From contig JAFRNE010000001.1 of the NCBI GenBank assembly GCA_017430325.1, positions 1 to 35,153 on the forward strand: a stretch of 35,153 bases of DNA. The letters are read 5' to 3'. The position numbers and the translations under genes are program-made. The notes beneath the pieces are model-generated. The model saw only the letters and a program-made list of their open reading frames with translations. It was not told where the DNA came from and made no database searches. Origin of the DNA: Eubacterium sp. GTDB taxonomy: Bacteria; Bacillota; Clostridia; Lachnospirales; Lachnospiraceae. Below are positions 7,110 through 15,534 of the stretch, one piece after another. The stretch's first letter is position 1, and each line of letters opens with the position of its first letter.

Positions 7110-10100
7110 CTATCTTTCGCTTAATAATTTTATTGCAATCTCGACCTCGGAATCATCATCAGTTATATCATGTGCCTTCTGATAGAGTTCCAACGCCAAT
7201 TTATTATTATCCTCTAATTCAGCAAATTTTGCAAGTGTAAGGTAAACTTCGTAGCATTTGCTCTCATGACAGTCACTGCAGAGTCCGCATCTTTCTTCCT
7301 TATCTTCACTGCAAAGACCGCATCTGGCCATCTCCTCGATAAGCTTATAAGCCTTCTCCTTCTCTCCCATGTAGAAATAAAACTTTGCAACTTCGCTGAG
7401 TCTTCTCGGACGGTTGTTATGGTAGTTAAGATATCTCTCCAGATTCTTCTCATTGCCTATCTGGATCTGCATACCTTTCTTAGCTGCTTCTGCCGCTTTC
7501 TCATAATGCTTGTTTCTGTAGCAGCTCTCTGCATAACGCATATAAACAAATCTTGACCACTCAAGAGAATAGCATAAATCCTTATCATTTATAAAGAGAT
7601 CTATGATCTTCGTGGTAAGCTCAAGACATCTTTCTGCAAGCGGGAAGTTTCTTCCTACATAGAGCATATGCATACCTACCATCTGGATAGCCGACATTCT
7701 GTCATCGATCTCGGCCTTAAGCTCCTTATTTTCTTTAAAATCAGTATTAAGGTGCTTTTCTATTCCGTTCTTTCCAAGCTCTTTCTCAACGTATTTCATG
7801 ATATCTTCAGTCAGCTCATCAAAACGCTTCTTATTTCCCGAAAGAACGTAGAGATCCATCATTGTCAGCTGGAGATCCATCATATCATCTCTGTTATTTT
7901 CAACGCCCTTCATCTTCGAAACAAGCTCATATATCTTGAATCTCGGTGCTTTAGGGACCTTAAGTCCTTCTGACGCCATGTATTTTGCCGCACAGTTATC
8001 ATAGCTCTGTCCGTAAAGCTCCTCTGCGCCCTCATAATCGGTCATACGTTTCAGAAGCTTAGCCTTACGCTCCAGGTAATCCTTACCGTCCAGATTAAAG
8101 GTCTTGCAGAATTCTGCATAAAACTCATAGGCCTCTTTATATTTGTACTGTCTCTCAAGGCAGTATACAAAATTGTTCTGCAGCGCTGTCCTGCGCGGTG
8201 TCTGCATATATGTAAGGCCTGTCCTGAAGGTTTCCTCAGCCTCCTCAAGCCTGTCAAGCATCATAAGTGCATAGCCCTTGGCATTATACGCAAATATATT
8301 GTCAGGCTGATGCTTTACAGCAAGCTCAGCCGCCTCAAGAGCCTTTTCAAATTCATAGCCCTCAATATAAGCCAGTGCCTGCTTGATACGGAAGAAGGCA
8401 TCATCGCAGGTAGTGATCTGCTTCTCGATATTTTCTATCGCCTTATCATAATCCTCTACCTCTTCTGTCTTCTCATATCTGTCAATATAATAATCCGTAA
8501 GCTTTCCGTAAGCATCCTGATGCTCCGGATCCTTCTCGGCAGTTGAACGGAACTGCTCTGCAGCCTCGTCCCTCTTACCCTTTCTATCAAGGTAGCATCC
8601 GAATTCGAAATCGACACTGCTTTCCTCAGGGAAAAGCTCCTTCATCTTATTGTATTCTTCAGAAGCATCCTTGCCTTCATGCTCAAGAAGATCCGTTATC
8701 AGCCAATGGATGTGCAGCTGTCTTTCGTCCACAGCAAGTCCCTTATTTACGCAGTCCCAGGCCTTTGCGATATATTCCTTATACAGCGCTTCATAGTCTT
8801 TTTCTTCATCCTCTTCGGAATCAGCCCCTGACTGACTCTTCTTACGCAGTTCACATGCATATTCATAGCAGCTGTAACCATATTCGGCATAGAATCCGGC
8901 TTTATTTTCTATATTAGCCTCATCGTTTTCATCGTTATCCACTGAGGCTTCAGAATTATCTGCTTCTTCTTTATTCTCAGACTCTGCTTTCTTCTCTGCA
9001 TCAGCTTCATCCGTTTCATCAGCCTTCTTCTCGGCATCAGACTCATCCGTCTTCTCTTCTAATCCCTTCTCAAGCTCAGCATAAAGAGTTACAGCCTCTT
9101 CAAAGCTGTCGTTCTTTCTGAAGGTTTTTGCCTTCTCAAAGAGCAGCTGCGGACTCACTGCATTGTTCTCCTCAGCCTTTGCGACAACATTCATGACATC
9201 TTCAGTCTGATTATAACTATTAAATACCTTTGCAGCATAAACATAAGCCATCTTGTATTCAGACGCGAAATTGATTATCTCAAAGAAATCATCAACAACC
9301 TGGCGGGCACGGCCTGTCTTAAAGGAAGCTTCCTGCCTCATGATATATGCATAATTGAATCTTGGCTCGATCGCAATTATCTCACTCCATACATCAAAGG
9401 CCTTATTATACATATTTTCCTTGTGATAAAACTCACCAAGCACCTTACGGAATATAACCTTGTCATTCTTTGTCTCAGCAAGCTCTGCAGAAGCAATATA
9501 ATCCTTCTCTGCTTCTTCCTTATTACCCTTGGTATTTTCGCAGACAGCCAGCAGATAATAACTGTAGCCGAGTCTGGTGAGACGCTTCTTCTCCTCATCG
9601 GTAAAGTCCTCATCGCCGTATCTGTCATAGCGCTCACGAAGCTCCAGTAACAGCTCGTGCCAGCGTCTGACATATGGATCAGCCCTCTCAAAATCATCTA
9701 TCTTGACCAGACATCTTGCATAGAGATTGTAGTAATTGTACTCCAGCTCGCCCTCCGGCTTTATCTTGTCAAGCATTTCCGTGATCTCTGTATTTTTAGT
9801 ATTTTCATCCCTGAGGAGTCCCCAGCCAAGTTCGATATAGTCGTTATCTGTCGCCTCCTGGCTTTCAATCCTGTTTCTGTAATACTCTATCAGGCATTTG
9901 TCATTCTTTCTGAGGAAATCTTCTATCTCTATGCTGGATTCATTAAACTCAGATGCATTGAGTATATGCTCTGACGCCTTTGTATAATCCTCTTTGACAT
10001 GGTAATACTGTGCGATGGCAAAATGTGCCATACTGAATCTTCTGTTTGCCGAAACTATATCCTTAAGCCTCTCTGCAAGCTTATCCAGTCCCTCAACAGA

Positions 10101-11033
10101 GGCACCATTCCTGAGGCAGTTCTCCATAATGACATGAGCCGCATAGGCAACCGAAAAGTTATCGAATCTATCAATAGCATCATCCGAAACATAAGCCCTG
10201 GCTATCTCGAAAGACTTTTCATACTCACCGGAAATATAGTAATACAGCATAAGTCCCGAACCTTCAAAAGGATGAAATACATCATACTGTCTTGCATATA
10301 CCAGTCTGTCTGCAAGTTCCTTTCTGTAAGCCTCTCTATCTTCTTCAGAAGCATATTTGCTGTCAACACTTGCATAAAGAGGAAGCAGTGATGCAACACT
10401 TCTGATATAAACATCCTCGCTGCAGTTCATCTCCTCTTCCTGATAATCTCCCAGCTTCTCTATAGGGAAAGATCTTACAAAGCTGCAGAGTGGATCGTCC
10501 GCCGGCATCATCTCGGTATATACAAAATAATCCCCCTCAACAACTCTCTCTACTATGTATCCTATATAGTCAGGCGGAAACTCTTCCGAAAGGGCTGCCT
10601 GCTCATCCACGATCCTGAAAATATTATCAAACTCTTTCCACATCTGTTCAGAATATACAAAGTGTGACATGGTGAATCTGAGGAATCTTCTTCTCACCTC
10701 ATCAACCGTATCAAGTCCCTCGATAAGAGGATCTTCAAATATATCCTTCCATGCAGCCGGATCATTCCTTCTGAATACGTCAAAATAAAGCTCCTCAACC
10801 TTCTTGATGAGCTCTGCCTCAGGACTGTCATCCTCTTCCTCCGCCTGTTCACTTTCAGGTGGTCTGTTTATTATCTCGATTGCAGCTTCATAAGCCTCTC
10901 TGAGTATCTTGAAGCCCTCCGGATCATCCTCCGGATTGGTATCCGCAAGCTTTATTCTATATGCATTTCTTATTGTTTCTTCATCAGAACCCGGCTCTAT
11001 ACCGAGCACTTCCCATATCTTATCGTCTTTCAT
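7110..11033 (-). CDS. giant J-like/TPR protein, probable Hsp70 partner, 1307 aa
   Basis: Residues 5-55 read as a J-like domain: IWEVLGIEPGSDEETIRNAYR, then a loop, then GFKILREAYEAAIEII. The HPD tripeptide that stimulates Hsp70 ATPase is replaced by N33-P34-E35, in a DDPEGF context I associate with HscC-linked J proteins. The rest is mostly helical repeats of TPR type, clearest after residue 780 (for example DAYGKLTDYY, NIFAYNAKGYALMMLDRLEEAEETFRTGL). An acidic low-complexity insert with repeated DAEKKA lies at about 655-712. A cysteine cluster (CGLC, CGLC, C, C) lies at about 1234-1260. There is no signal peptide or membrane span. It opens the operon and has an extended -10 promoter. Confidence 0.85.
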   Translation of the reverse strand: MKDDKIWEVLGIEPGSDEETIRNAYRIKLADTNPEDDPEGFKILREAYEAAIEIINRPPESEQAEEEDDSPEAELIKKVEELYFDVFRRNDPAAWKDIFEDPLIEGLDTVDEVRRRFLRFTMSHFVYSEQMWKEFDNIFRIVDEQAALSEEFPPDYIGYIVERVVEGDYFVYTEMMPADDPLCSFVRSFPIEKLGDYQEEEMNCSEDVYIRSVASLLPLYASVDSKYASEEDREAYRKELADRLVYARQYDVFHPFEGSGLMLYYYISGEYEKSFEIARAYVSDDAIDRFDNFSVAYAAHVIMENCLRNGASVEGLDKLAERLKDIVSANRRFSMAHFAIAQYYHVKEDYTKASEHILNASEFNESSIEIEDFLRKNDKCLIEYYRNRIESQEATDNDYIELGWGLLRDENTKNTEITEMLDKIKPEGELEYNYYNLYARCLVKIDDFERADPYVRRWHELLLELRERYDRYGDEDFTDEEKKRLTRLGYSYYLLAVCENTKGNKEEAEKDYIASAELAETKNDKVIFRKVLGEFYHKENMYNKAFDVWSEIIAIEPRFNYAYIMRQEASFKTGRARQVVDDFFEIINFASEYKMAYVYAAKVFNSYNQTEDVMNVVAKAEENNAVSPQLLFEKAKTFRKNDSFEEAVTLYAELEKGLEEKTDESDAEKKADETDEADAEKKAESENKEEADNSEASVDNDENDEANIENKAGFYAEYGYSCYEYACELRKKSQSGADSEEDEEKDYEALYKEYIAKAWDCVNKGLAVDERQLHIHWLITDLLEHEGKDASEEYNKMKELFPEESSVDFEFGCYLDRKGKRDEAAEQFRSTAEKDPEHQDAYGKLTDYYIDRYEKTEEVEDYDKAIENIEKQITTCDDAFFRIKQALAYIEGYEFEKALEAAELAVKHQPDNIFAYNAKGYALMMLDRLEEAEETFRTGLTYMQTPRRTALQNNFVYCLERQYKYKEAYEFYAEFCKTFNLDGKDYLERKAKLLKRMTDYEGAEELYGQSYDNCAAKYMASEGLKVPKAPRFKIYELVSKMKGVENNRDDMMDLQLTMMDLYVLSGNKKRFDELTEDIMKYVEKELGKNGIEKHLNTDFKENKELKAEIDDRMSAIQMVGMHMLYVGRNFPLAERCLELTTKIIDLFINDKDLCYSLEWSRFVYMRYAESCYRNKHYEKAAEAAKKGMQIQIGNEKNLERYLNYHNNRPRRLSEVAKFYFYMGEKEKAYKLIEEMARCGLCSEDKEERCGLCSDCHESKCYEVYLTLAKFAELEDNNKLALELYQKAHDITDDDSEVEIAIKLLSER

Positions 11034-11104
11034 TTTGTTTTCTCCCGATCAATTTATTATCCCCATTAATCTGTAAGCCTGTATTTTGACCCACAGATAT
11101 GGTT

Positions 11105-11113
11105 ATTATAGCA
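11105..11113 (-). promoter_or_regulatory. extended -10 promoter of the chaperone operon
   Basis: On the minus strand the sequence is TGCTATAAT, a perfect extended -10; the -35 is poor. The transcript would start near 11098 with a leader of about 65 nt. It lies downstream of the candidate RNA terminator at 11155-11201, so the operon does not depend on read-through from it. Confidence 0.65.
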
Positions 11114-11154
11114 AAAAAACGCTTATTATTCCAAAATTTTTTTTAATCCAGGGC

Positions 11155-11332
11155 ACAAAAAGAGAAGGTCGCAGGACATAAATAACATGCCTACGACCTT
11201 CTATATAGATTTTTGGAGATCTATTAACCATACAATACTACATTTTTGTCTAAATGTGTATGACAAGAGTCATAAAAAATTGCCACAACTGGCACGTTTC
11301 GTGCCATAACCACTTGAAAATCAGCTTTTCAT
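11155..11332 (-). ncRNA. candidate structured non-coding RNA ending in an intrinsic terminator
   Basis: Read on the minus strand there are six stem-loops in a row. They are TGAAAA/TTTTCA (11315-11331), TGGCACG/CGTGCCA (11290-11306), TATGAC/GTCATA (11259-11274), ACATTT/AAATGT (11240-11257), TAGAT/ATCTA (11206-11223), and a 12-bp terminator stem GAAGGTCGTAGG/CCTGCGACCTTC (11164-11201) followed by TCTTTTTG. The one imperfect pair of the last stem is U-G on the minus strand but C-A on the plus strand, and the T-run is also on the minus side, so the minus strand is favoured. A weak promoter (TAAAAT at 11338-11343, TTGCCT at 11363-11368, 19 bp apart) precedes it. I recognise no known RNA class. Confidence 0.5.
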
Positions 11333-11369
11333 ATGTTATTTTACAATTAATTAGGCAATCTTAGGCAAT
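11314..11369 (+). promoter_or_regulatory. promoter and direct repeats upstream of the HTH-like gene
   Basis: TTGAAA (11314-11319), 17 bp, then TATTTT (11337-11342) preceded by TGT gives an extended -10 promoter. Between it and the ribosome site (GGAGG near 11393) lie two copies of TTAGGCAAT, at 11351-11359 and 11361-11369, a 10-bp helical repeat that could be an operator for the gene's own product. This promoter overlaps the proposed minus-strand RNA promoter. Confidence 0.45.
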
Positions 11370-11403
11370 TTCATGCCACATTCACTATCACGGAGGAAGA
11401 ATT

Positions 11404-12486
11404 ATGAACGAAGGCGAAAAGATTGATTTCCTCATGAACCTTACAAATACCAAAAACGTAACTCTTGCCAATGCACTTTTCTTTGACCCTTCCTATATCG
11501 GAAGACTGAGAAACGGCAAGCGAGGCATACCGACCCACAGGAATTTCATCGAGCCTGCGGCTGAATTCTTTGCCGGCAAGATAAACAGCATATATCAGCG
11601 AAATATCCTGTCAAATATAGTAAATCACGGTGTTCTTCTTCCTGACGATAAGGATGCCATCCAAAAGCTTCTTACTATATGGCTCCAGGATAACACCGAG
11701 CTTCCCGGAGAGGTCGATACCAGTAACTTCAGCTTCTCTTCCGTTACAGCGGATGTTGACTACGGTAACGAGGGACGACGCCGTCTGCACCTGTCCTTTC
11801 TCCACCAGATAGCTGCTCTGAAGCAGCCTGTAAATATATTTATGCTTTCTGATGAGAATCTTGTCTGGTTTTATGAGGATATGGCTTTCCTTTCAGAATG
11901 GACCGAGCTTTTGATCGGCCTGCTTTCCAACGGCTGCCACCTTAAGATCATCCACACTACCAAACGTCCGTATCACGACATGATAACCGTTATCAATAAA
12001 TGGCTTCCACTCTATAAGACCGGAGCCGTAGAACCATATTACTATCCTACCCTTCGTGACGGTATCTACAGAAGATCTCTGGTCATAGCAGAAGGAATAT
12101 CCTGCCTGATGTCCAATTCCATAACAAATGATACATCAGGAACACCGCAGTTCTTCTTTCACAGCAAGGCTGTGGCAGCTGCCATGACACTTGAATTTAA
12201 CAGATATTTATCATTATGTAAACCATTTATAGAGATCTATTCTTCTGATAATACCGACGATCCTGTATTTAAGCGAAGGATAAAATACTTCAAAGAATCG
12301 GATGACGAACTGTTTACGCTTCAGCGAAGATTCCCCGGAACCGATATGCTGATCGATATCCACGTAAAACAAACGATTGGCGCATTCATCCGTCTTGTGG
12401 ATGGACCGCCAACCGTGTATTACTCAAACGAGCCGAATATGCTCTCAGCTCTTATTGACTTTATAAGAGAATTTCAAAACAAATGA
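11404..12486 (+). CDS. putative HTH-domain regulator with uncharacterised C-terminal domain, 360 aa
   Basis: Residues 1-60 look like a degenerate XRE-type helix-turn-helix: KIDFLMNLTNTKNVTLANALFFD, then PSYIGRLRNGKRGIP as the recognition helix with its basic turn. The remaining 300 residues form a domain I do not recognise by name. Its best conserved-looking part is WFYEDMAFLSEWTELLIGLL followed by HLKIIHTTKRPYHDM and EPYYYPTLRDGIYRRSLVIAEG. There is no membrane span, so it is a cytoplasmic, probably DNA-binding protein with a ligand or protein-sensing domain. It is monocistronic: its stop is 12 bp from the convergent kinase gene, with no terminator visible between them. Confidence 0.6.
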   Translation: MNEGEKIDFLMNLTNTKNVTLANALFFDPSYIGRLRNGKRGIPTHRNFIEPAAEFFAGKINSIYQRNILSNIVNHGVLLPDDKDAIQKLLTIWLQDNTELPGEVDTSNFSFSSVTADVDYGNEGRRRLHLSFLHQIAALKQPVNIFMLSDENLVWFYEDMAFLSEWTELLIGLLSNGCHLKIIHTTKRPYHDMITVINKWLPLYKTGAVEPYYYPTLRDGIYRRSLVIAEGISCLMSNSITNDTSGTPQFFFHSKAVAAAMTLEFNRYLSLCKPFIEIYSSDNTDDPVFKRRIKYFKESDDELFTLQRRFPGTDMLIDIHVKQTIGAFIRLVDGPPTVYYSNEPNMLSALIDFIREFQNK

Positions 12487-12498
12487 TCACCGTAACTT

Positions 12499-13944
12499 TT
12501 AGCTTTCCCTCGGGATGACTATAGTCAGGACAAAACGTCCTCTTTCGGTTTCAGCCTTCAGCATACCCCCGTATTTTTCGAGGGCATGTTTCATATTCTT
12601 GGTACCGAAACCGTGAATATTTTCGTCCTCCTTGGAGGTATAGTGACTCTCGTTATCAAAGAGTGTCTCAGCGTCTGCCTCATTGATACTTGAATTCGAA
12701 AGTCTCAGATTATAAAACTTATTTGTTCTCTTGATGCTGAAATCTATACTCTTCGGTGCGCTCTTCGGAAGTCTTGCACAGGCCTCTATGGCATTGTCAA
12801 ACGCATTAGCAAATACACTGCAGATATCCGTTGGCTTCATCTGAAGTCCGCCATCCAGAACACCGTCAGAATGGTATTTTATGCCCAGTTCCTGCATCTT
12901 CTCGGCCTTCATGGAAACTATACAGTCAAGCATCTCATCACCGGTTATATTCTTCGGTGACAGCGCCTTAACCTCACCAAGCATTGTTTCAAGATGCTCC
13001 TTAGCCTCCGCTGTCTTTCCTTCATTCATCAGCATATCCATAAGCTGGAGATTGTTGATGATATCGTGTCTGAAAGCCCGGGTCTCGTTCTGTGATATCT
13101 TATACTGCCTGATATACTCAAGCTGGGCATCCATGTATTTTTCCTGCTGGATATTCTTCTCCACGATATATCTTCTTGCTATCATCGTTGTGAGCGCCAC
13201 CGGAATTACAACTCCCAGCAGCAGGATAAATACACCAAGAATAGCACTTACAGCCGAATGCTGTGCCTCTTTACTGTCAAACGCCGAAAGAAACGGCAGC
13301 TGAGGAACTATATAAAGCACAAGCTCCCAGACAATAAGGATAGCAACGTATTTCATATTGACCTTAAGGATACGCCCCTTTTTATACATGCCGTAATAGA
13401 GTGCTATGAACAGCGCAACAGATATGATCAGATTGGCCAGCTGATAAACCAGACTTTCAATACTTAGTCCAAAAGCCATATCTGCAGATGCGGTTTCGAT
13501 ATCTGTCCCCGTAAAATATGAATATACATATATCATTATCTCACTCCAGTATTGAGCGAGAAGAAACGCACATAAAAACGTCTCCACGGTCCTGCAGAAT
13601 TTCTTCTCCTTATAAACCGTGAGTGAAAATACAAGTGTCAGAGCTCCCGTAAAGAGAAGTCCGGAATACTCTGCGAGCCATATAAATATATCCAGCTCCT
13701 TTTGACTCATATATAAGCGCTTTGCCTGCTGATCTGCAACCACATAAATAGCCACTGAAACCAATATATATACAACAAGTCCCAGAAGCACAACAACAAA
13801 AGCCCTTTTTCTAAGTTCAACCTTTCTTCCCAGCAGGCATGCCAAAACAAGCACAACATCGATAAGAAGCAGTGCAAAGGACATATATGACATTAATGAA
13901 GTTGATACCAGTCTGATGATCTGTTCAGTCGAATAAATATCCAC
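12499..13944 (-). CDS. GHKL sensor histidine kinase (AgrC/LytS-like), 481 aa
   Basis: The N-terminal half has about seven hydrophobic segments (residues 14-38, 47-70, 85-110, 121-145, 160-185, 197-215 and 233-260), the usual polytopic sensor of peptide- or envelope-sensing kinases. A coiled linker leads to the phospho-acceptor motif FRHDIINN, with H293. The GHKL ATPase follows: N box FANAFDNAIEAC and G box GFGTKNMKHALEKYGG. It starts with GTG, with GAGGA about seven bases upstream, and lies 12 bp after the LytTR regulator, with which it forms a two-component pair. The signal is unknown; no agrD-like peptide gene is visible beside it. Confidence 0.92.
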   Translation of the reverse strand: MDIYSTEQIIRLVSTSLMSYMSFALLLIDVVLVLACLLGRKVELRKRAFVVVLLGLVVYILVSVAIYVVADQQAKRLYMSQKELDIFIWLAEYSGLLFTGALTLVFSLTVYKEKKFCRTVETFLCAFLLAQYWSEIMIYVYSYFTGTDIETASADMAFGLSIESLVYQLANLIISVALFIALYYGMYKKGRILKVNMKYVAILIVWELVLYIVPQLPFLSAFDSKEAQHSAVSAILGVFILLLGVVIPVALTTMIARRYIVEKNIQQEKYMDAQLEYIRQYKISQNETRAFRHDIINNLQLMDMLMNEGKTAEAKEHLETMLGEVKALSPKNITGDEMLDCIVSMKAEKMQELGIKYHSDGVLDGGLQMKPTDICSVFANAFDNAIEACARLPKSAPKSIDFSIKRTNKFYNLRLSNSSINEADAETLFDNESHYTSKEDENIHGFGTKNMKHALEKYGGMLKAETERGRFVLTIVIPRES

Positions 13945-13956
13945 TTTATTTCCTCA

Positions 13957-14658
13957 CTAAATAGATTCCTTATCCACAAAAGCATAAAAACGTTCCTTCA
14001 GTATCGGCATATTGCCTCTGCTTACCGGGATCGTATCGCCGCTGTCTGTTATGACCTCAGCCTTTCCAAGCTTCTTGATCTTTCCCAGAGAAACTATATA
14101 GCTTCTGTGGGTTCTGAAGAAGCCAAAAGGCGTAAGCTCCTTCTCATAATCGGAAATATTATATCTCACAAGATGCTCTCCGCTGTCAGTCTTGATTCTG
14201 ATGTACTGATTCTGAGCCTCAAGAAATACTATATTTTCCACGTCCAGAAGCACCTCTTCACCCTCTTCTCTGATAAGGAGCTGCTGCTTTGACTTAGCCT
14301 TATCGGAAACATATTTCAGCACCTCCTTCAGCTTGTCGGGATCCACCGGCTTTGTGAGATACCTGAGGGCATTCACCTCATATCCGGTAAGTGCATATTC
14401 CACGTGTCCGGTCAGGAACACGATAAAAAGCCCCTCACTTAACGCGCGGAGCTTTTTAGCAAGTGTTATACCATCCATCGCCGGCATCTCTATATCCAGA
14501 AATACCATATCGTATGGACTTTTTTCAAAATTCTTTATAAGTTCTCTGCCGTCAGAATATTCATCAACCAGGACATCCAGACTGTTGCACACTCTGTCTA
14601 TCCTTTTCTTGATATCAAGACGGTATTTCTCTTCATCATCGCAAACTGCTATTCTCAT
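13957..14658 (-). CDS. LytTR-family response regulator, 233 aa
   Basis: The receiver domain (1-120) has the acidic pair D7-D8, phospho-acceptor D55 in FLDIEMP, T83 and K103 in LTKP, so it should be phosphorylatable. The C-terminal LytTR DNA-binding domain covers about 130-230, with the typical VFLEAQNQYIRIKT and FFRTHRSYIVSL motifs. It is the first gene of the pair and its partner kinase follows after 12 bp. These regulators bind paired 9-bp direct repeats; I could not identify their sites here. It is very likely a transcriptional activator of unknown targets. Confidence 0.93.
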   Translation of the reverse strand: MRIAVCDDEEKYRLDIKKRIDRVCNSLDVLVDEYSDGRELIKNFEKSPYDMVFLDIEMPAMDGITLAKKLRALSEGLFIVFLTGHVEYALTGYEVNALRYLTKPVDPDKLKEVLKYVSDKAKSKQQLLIREEGEEVLLDVENIVFLEAQNQYIRIKTDSGEHLVRYNISDYEKELTPFGFFRTHRSYIVSLGKIKKLGKAEVITDSGDTIPVSRGNMPILKERFYAFVDKESI

Positions 14659-14704
14659 AATCCACCATATATCTGATACTATCTGTAAGTTAATACATTA
14701 GTGA

Positions 14705-14733
14705 ATTATAGCACATACTTTACGGTATGAAAA
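14705..14733 (-). promoter_or_regulatory. promoter of the LytTR/GHKL pair
   Basis: On the minus strand TTTTCA (14728-14733), 17 bp, then TGC-TATAAT (14705-14710) forms an extended -10 promoter. Just upstream (14777-14812) are three imperfect 12-bp direct repeats beginning ACTCT on the plus strand. Their 12-bp period does not match the usual LytTR site spacing. Confidence 0.65.
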
Positions 14734-14846
14734 CTGATCATTTCTTTGGACCTGTGCTGATACCGGAAGAACGCTGACTCTGATTCTTACTCTGATTTTT
14801 ACTCTAAGTCCTCCGAGTATTGCTGAGGCTGTATTATAAACATCTA

Positions 14847-15434
14847 TCAGCTGTATTCATCGATTATATCTTCTGCCACGAGCTTTCTCGTAAGACTTTC
14901 GTCCATAGCTCTTTTTCCGATATATCTGTGAGCTTCTGCTTCACTCATTCCTTTTTTCTCTATAAGGATACATTTTGCTCTTCCGATAAGCTTTTCTTCA
15001 CGCAGCTTATTTTCGAGTGTTCGTATCTTCACATTGGCAGTATGCAGTCTCTCCTGAACAGCCGCCATAAACTTTAATGTTCTGTGAAGCCTCTCATATT
15101 CTACAGGCTTGGCAAGAACAACTACACCGTAATCGGAAACATATTCCGATACATCCTTCATGATCTCATTAGGGGTTACCATTAAAACCGATGAAGAATA
15201 TGTGGTGCATACATCCAGCGCAAACTGGTGTCCCAGCTCATCCGGAAGAGGTGCATAGATAACCACAAGCTCATAGCCTCTCTCCATAAGCGATCTTCTC
15301 GCCGCTGCCGCACTCCTCTTTATCTCGATGGTCGCATAGTTCTCTCCTGAAAGTGATTTCTTGACGAGGGTATTAAATTGTTCGGACCCGCCGACGATTA
15401 TTATCGACTTCTGTCTTTCTGTATCCTTTGCCAT
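14847..15434 (-). CDS. ANTAR-domain antitermination regulator with degenerate receiver, 195 aa
   Basis: The C-terminal ANTAR domain (about 130-190) is clear: LREEKLIGRAKCILIEKKGMSEAEAHRYIGKRAMDES, the three-helix RNA-binding fold. Residues 10-120 keep the receiver outline, but the acidic pocket reads IIIVGGSEQ and the phospho-acceptor position is Y60 (VVIYAPLPDE). It therefore cannot be a normal phosphorylated receiver, although the lysine in LAKPVEY is kept. ANTAR proteins bind paired hexaloop hairpins and stop terminator formation. Its place directly after glnA matches NitR-type regulators known downstream of clostridial glnA. It is the last gene of the glutamine operon, whose leader has a matching candidate target. 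Confidence 0.88.
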   Translation of the reverse strand: MAKDTERQKSIIIVGGSEQFNTLVKKSLSGENYATIEIKRSAAAARRSLMERGYELVVIYAPLPDELGHQFALDVCTTYSSSVLMVTPNEIMKDVSEYVSDYGVVVLAKPVEYERLHRTLKFMAAVQERLHTANVKIRTLENKLREEKLIGRAKCILIEKKGMSEAEAHRYIGKRAMDESLTRKLVAEDIIDEYS

Positions 15435-15534
15435 TACTTACCATTCCTAAACAAACTATACATCAACCATTTTTCGTGCCTTATCTGCCGATCATGTCAG
15501 TCTTTAGTCCCAAAGAAGCCCTCTGTCTGTCACA
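15435..15534 (-). other. glnA-ANTAR intergenic segment with small hairpin
   Basis: No terminator is visible in these 100 bp, so ANTAR is probably co-transcribed with glnA. In minus-strand RNA TCTTT pairs with AAAGA around a 6-nt loop (GGGACT) at about 15500-15515. The decamer GGGACTAAAG there recurs just upstream of glnA. Confidence 0.35.

Larger units (their letters stand above)
11034..11403. other. divergent intergenic region between chaperone operon and HTH-like gene
   Basis: This 370-bp gap holds, from left to right, the chaperone operon leader and promoter, the candidate structured RNA (11155-11332), and the plus-strand promoter and repeats of the HTH-like gene. There is no convincing ORF in it. 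Confidence 0.6.

Noticed and set aside
5951..7240. Long plus-strand ORF of 429 codons opposite the Hsp70 gene
   Set aside because: It is the antisense shadow of a strongly conserved Hsp70 frame, has no ribosome site and its translation has no recognisable domain.
14777..14812. Three 12-bp repeats as LytTR regulator sites
   Set aside because: The 12-bp period and sequence do not match the known pairs of 9-bp sites about 21 bp apart.
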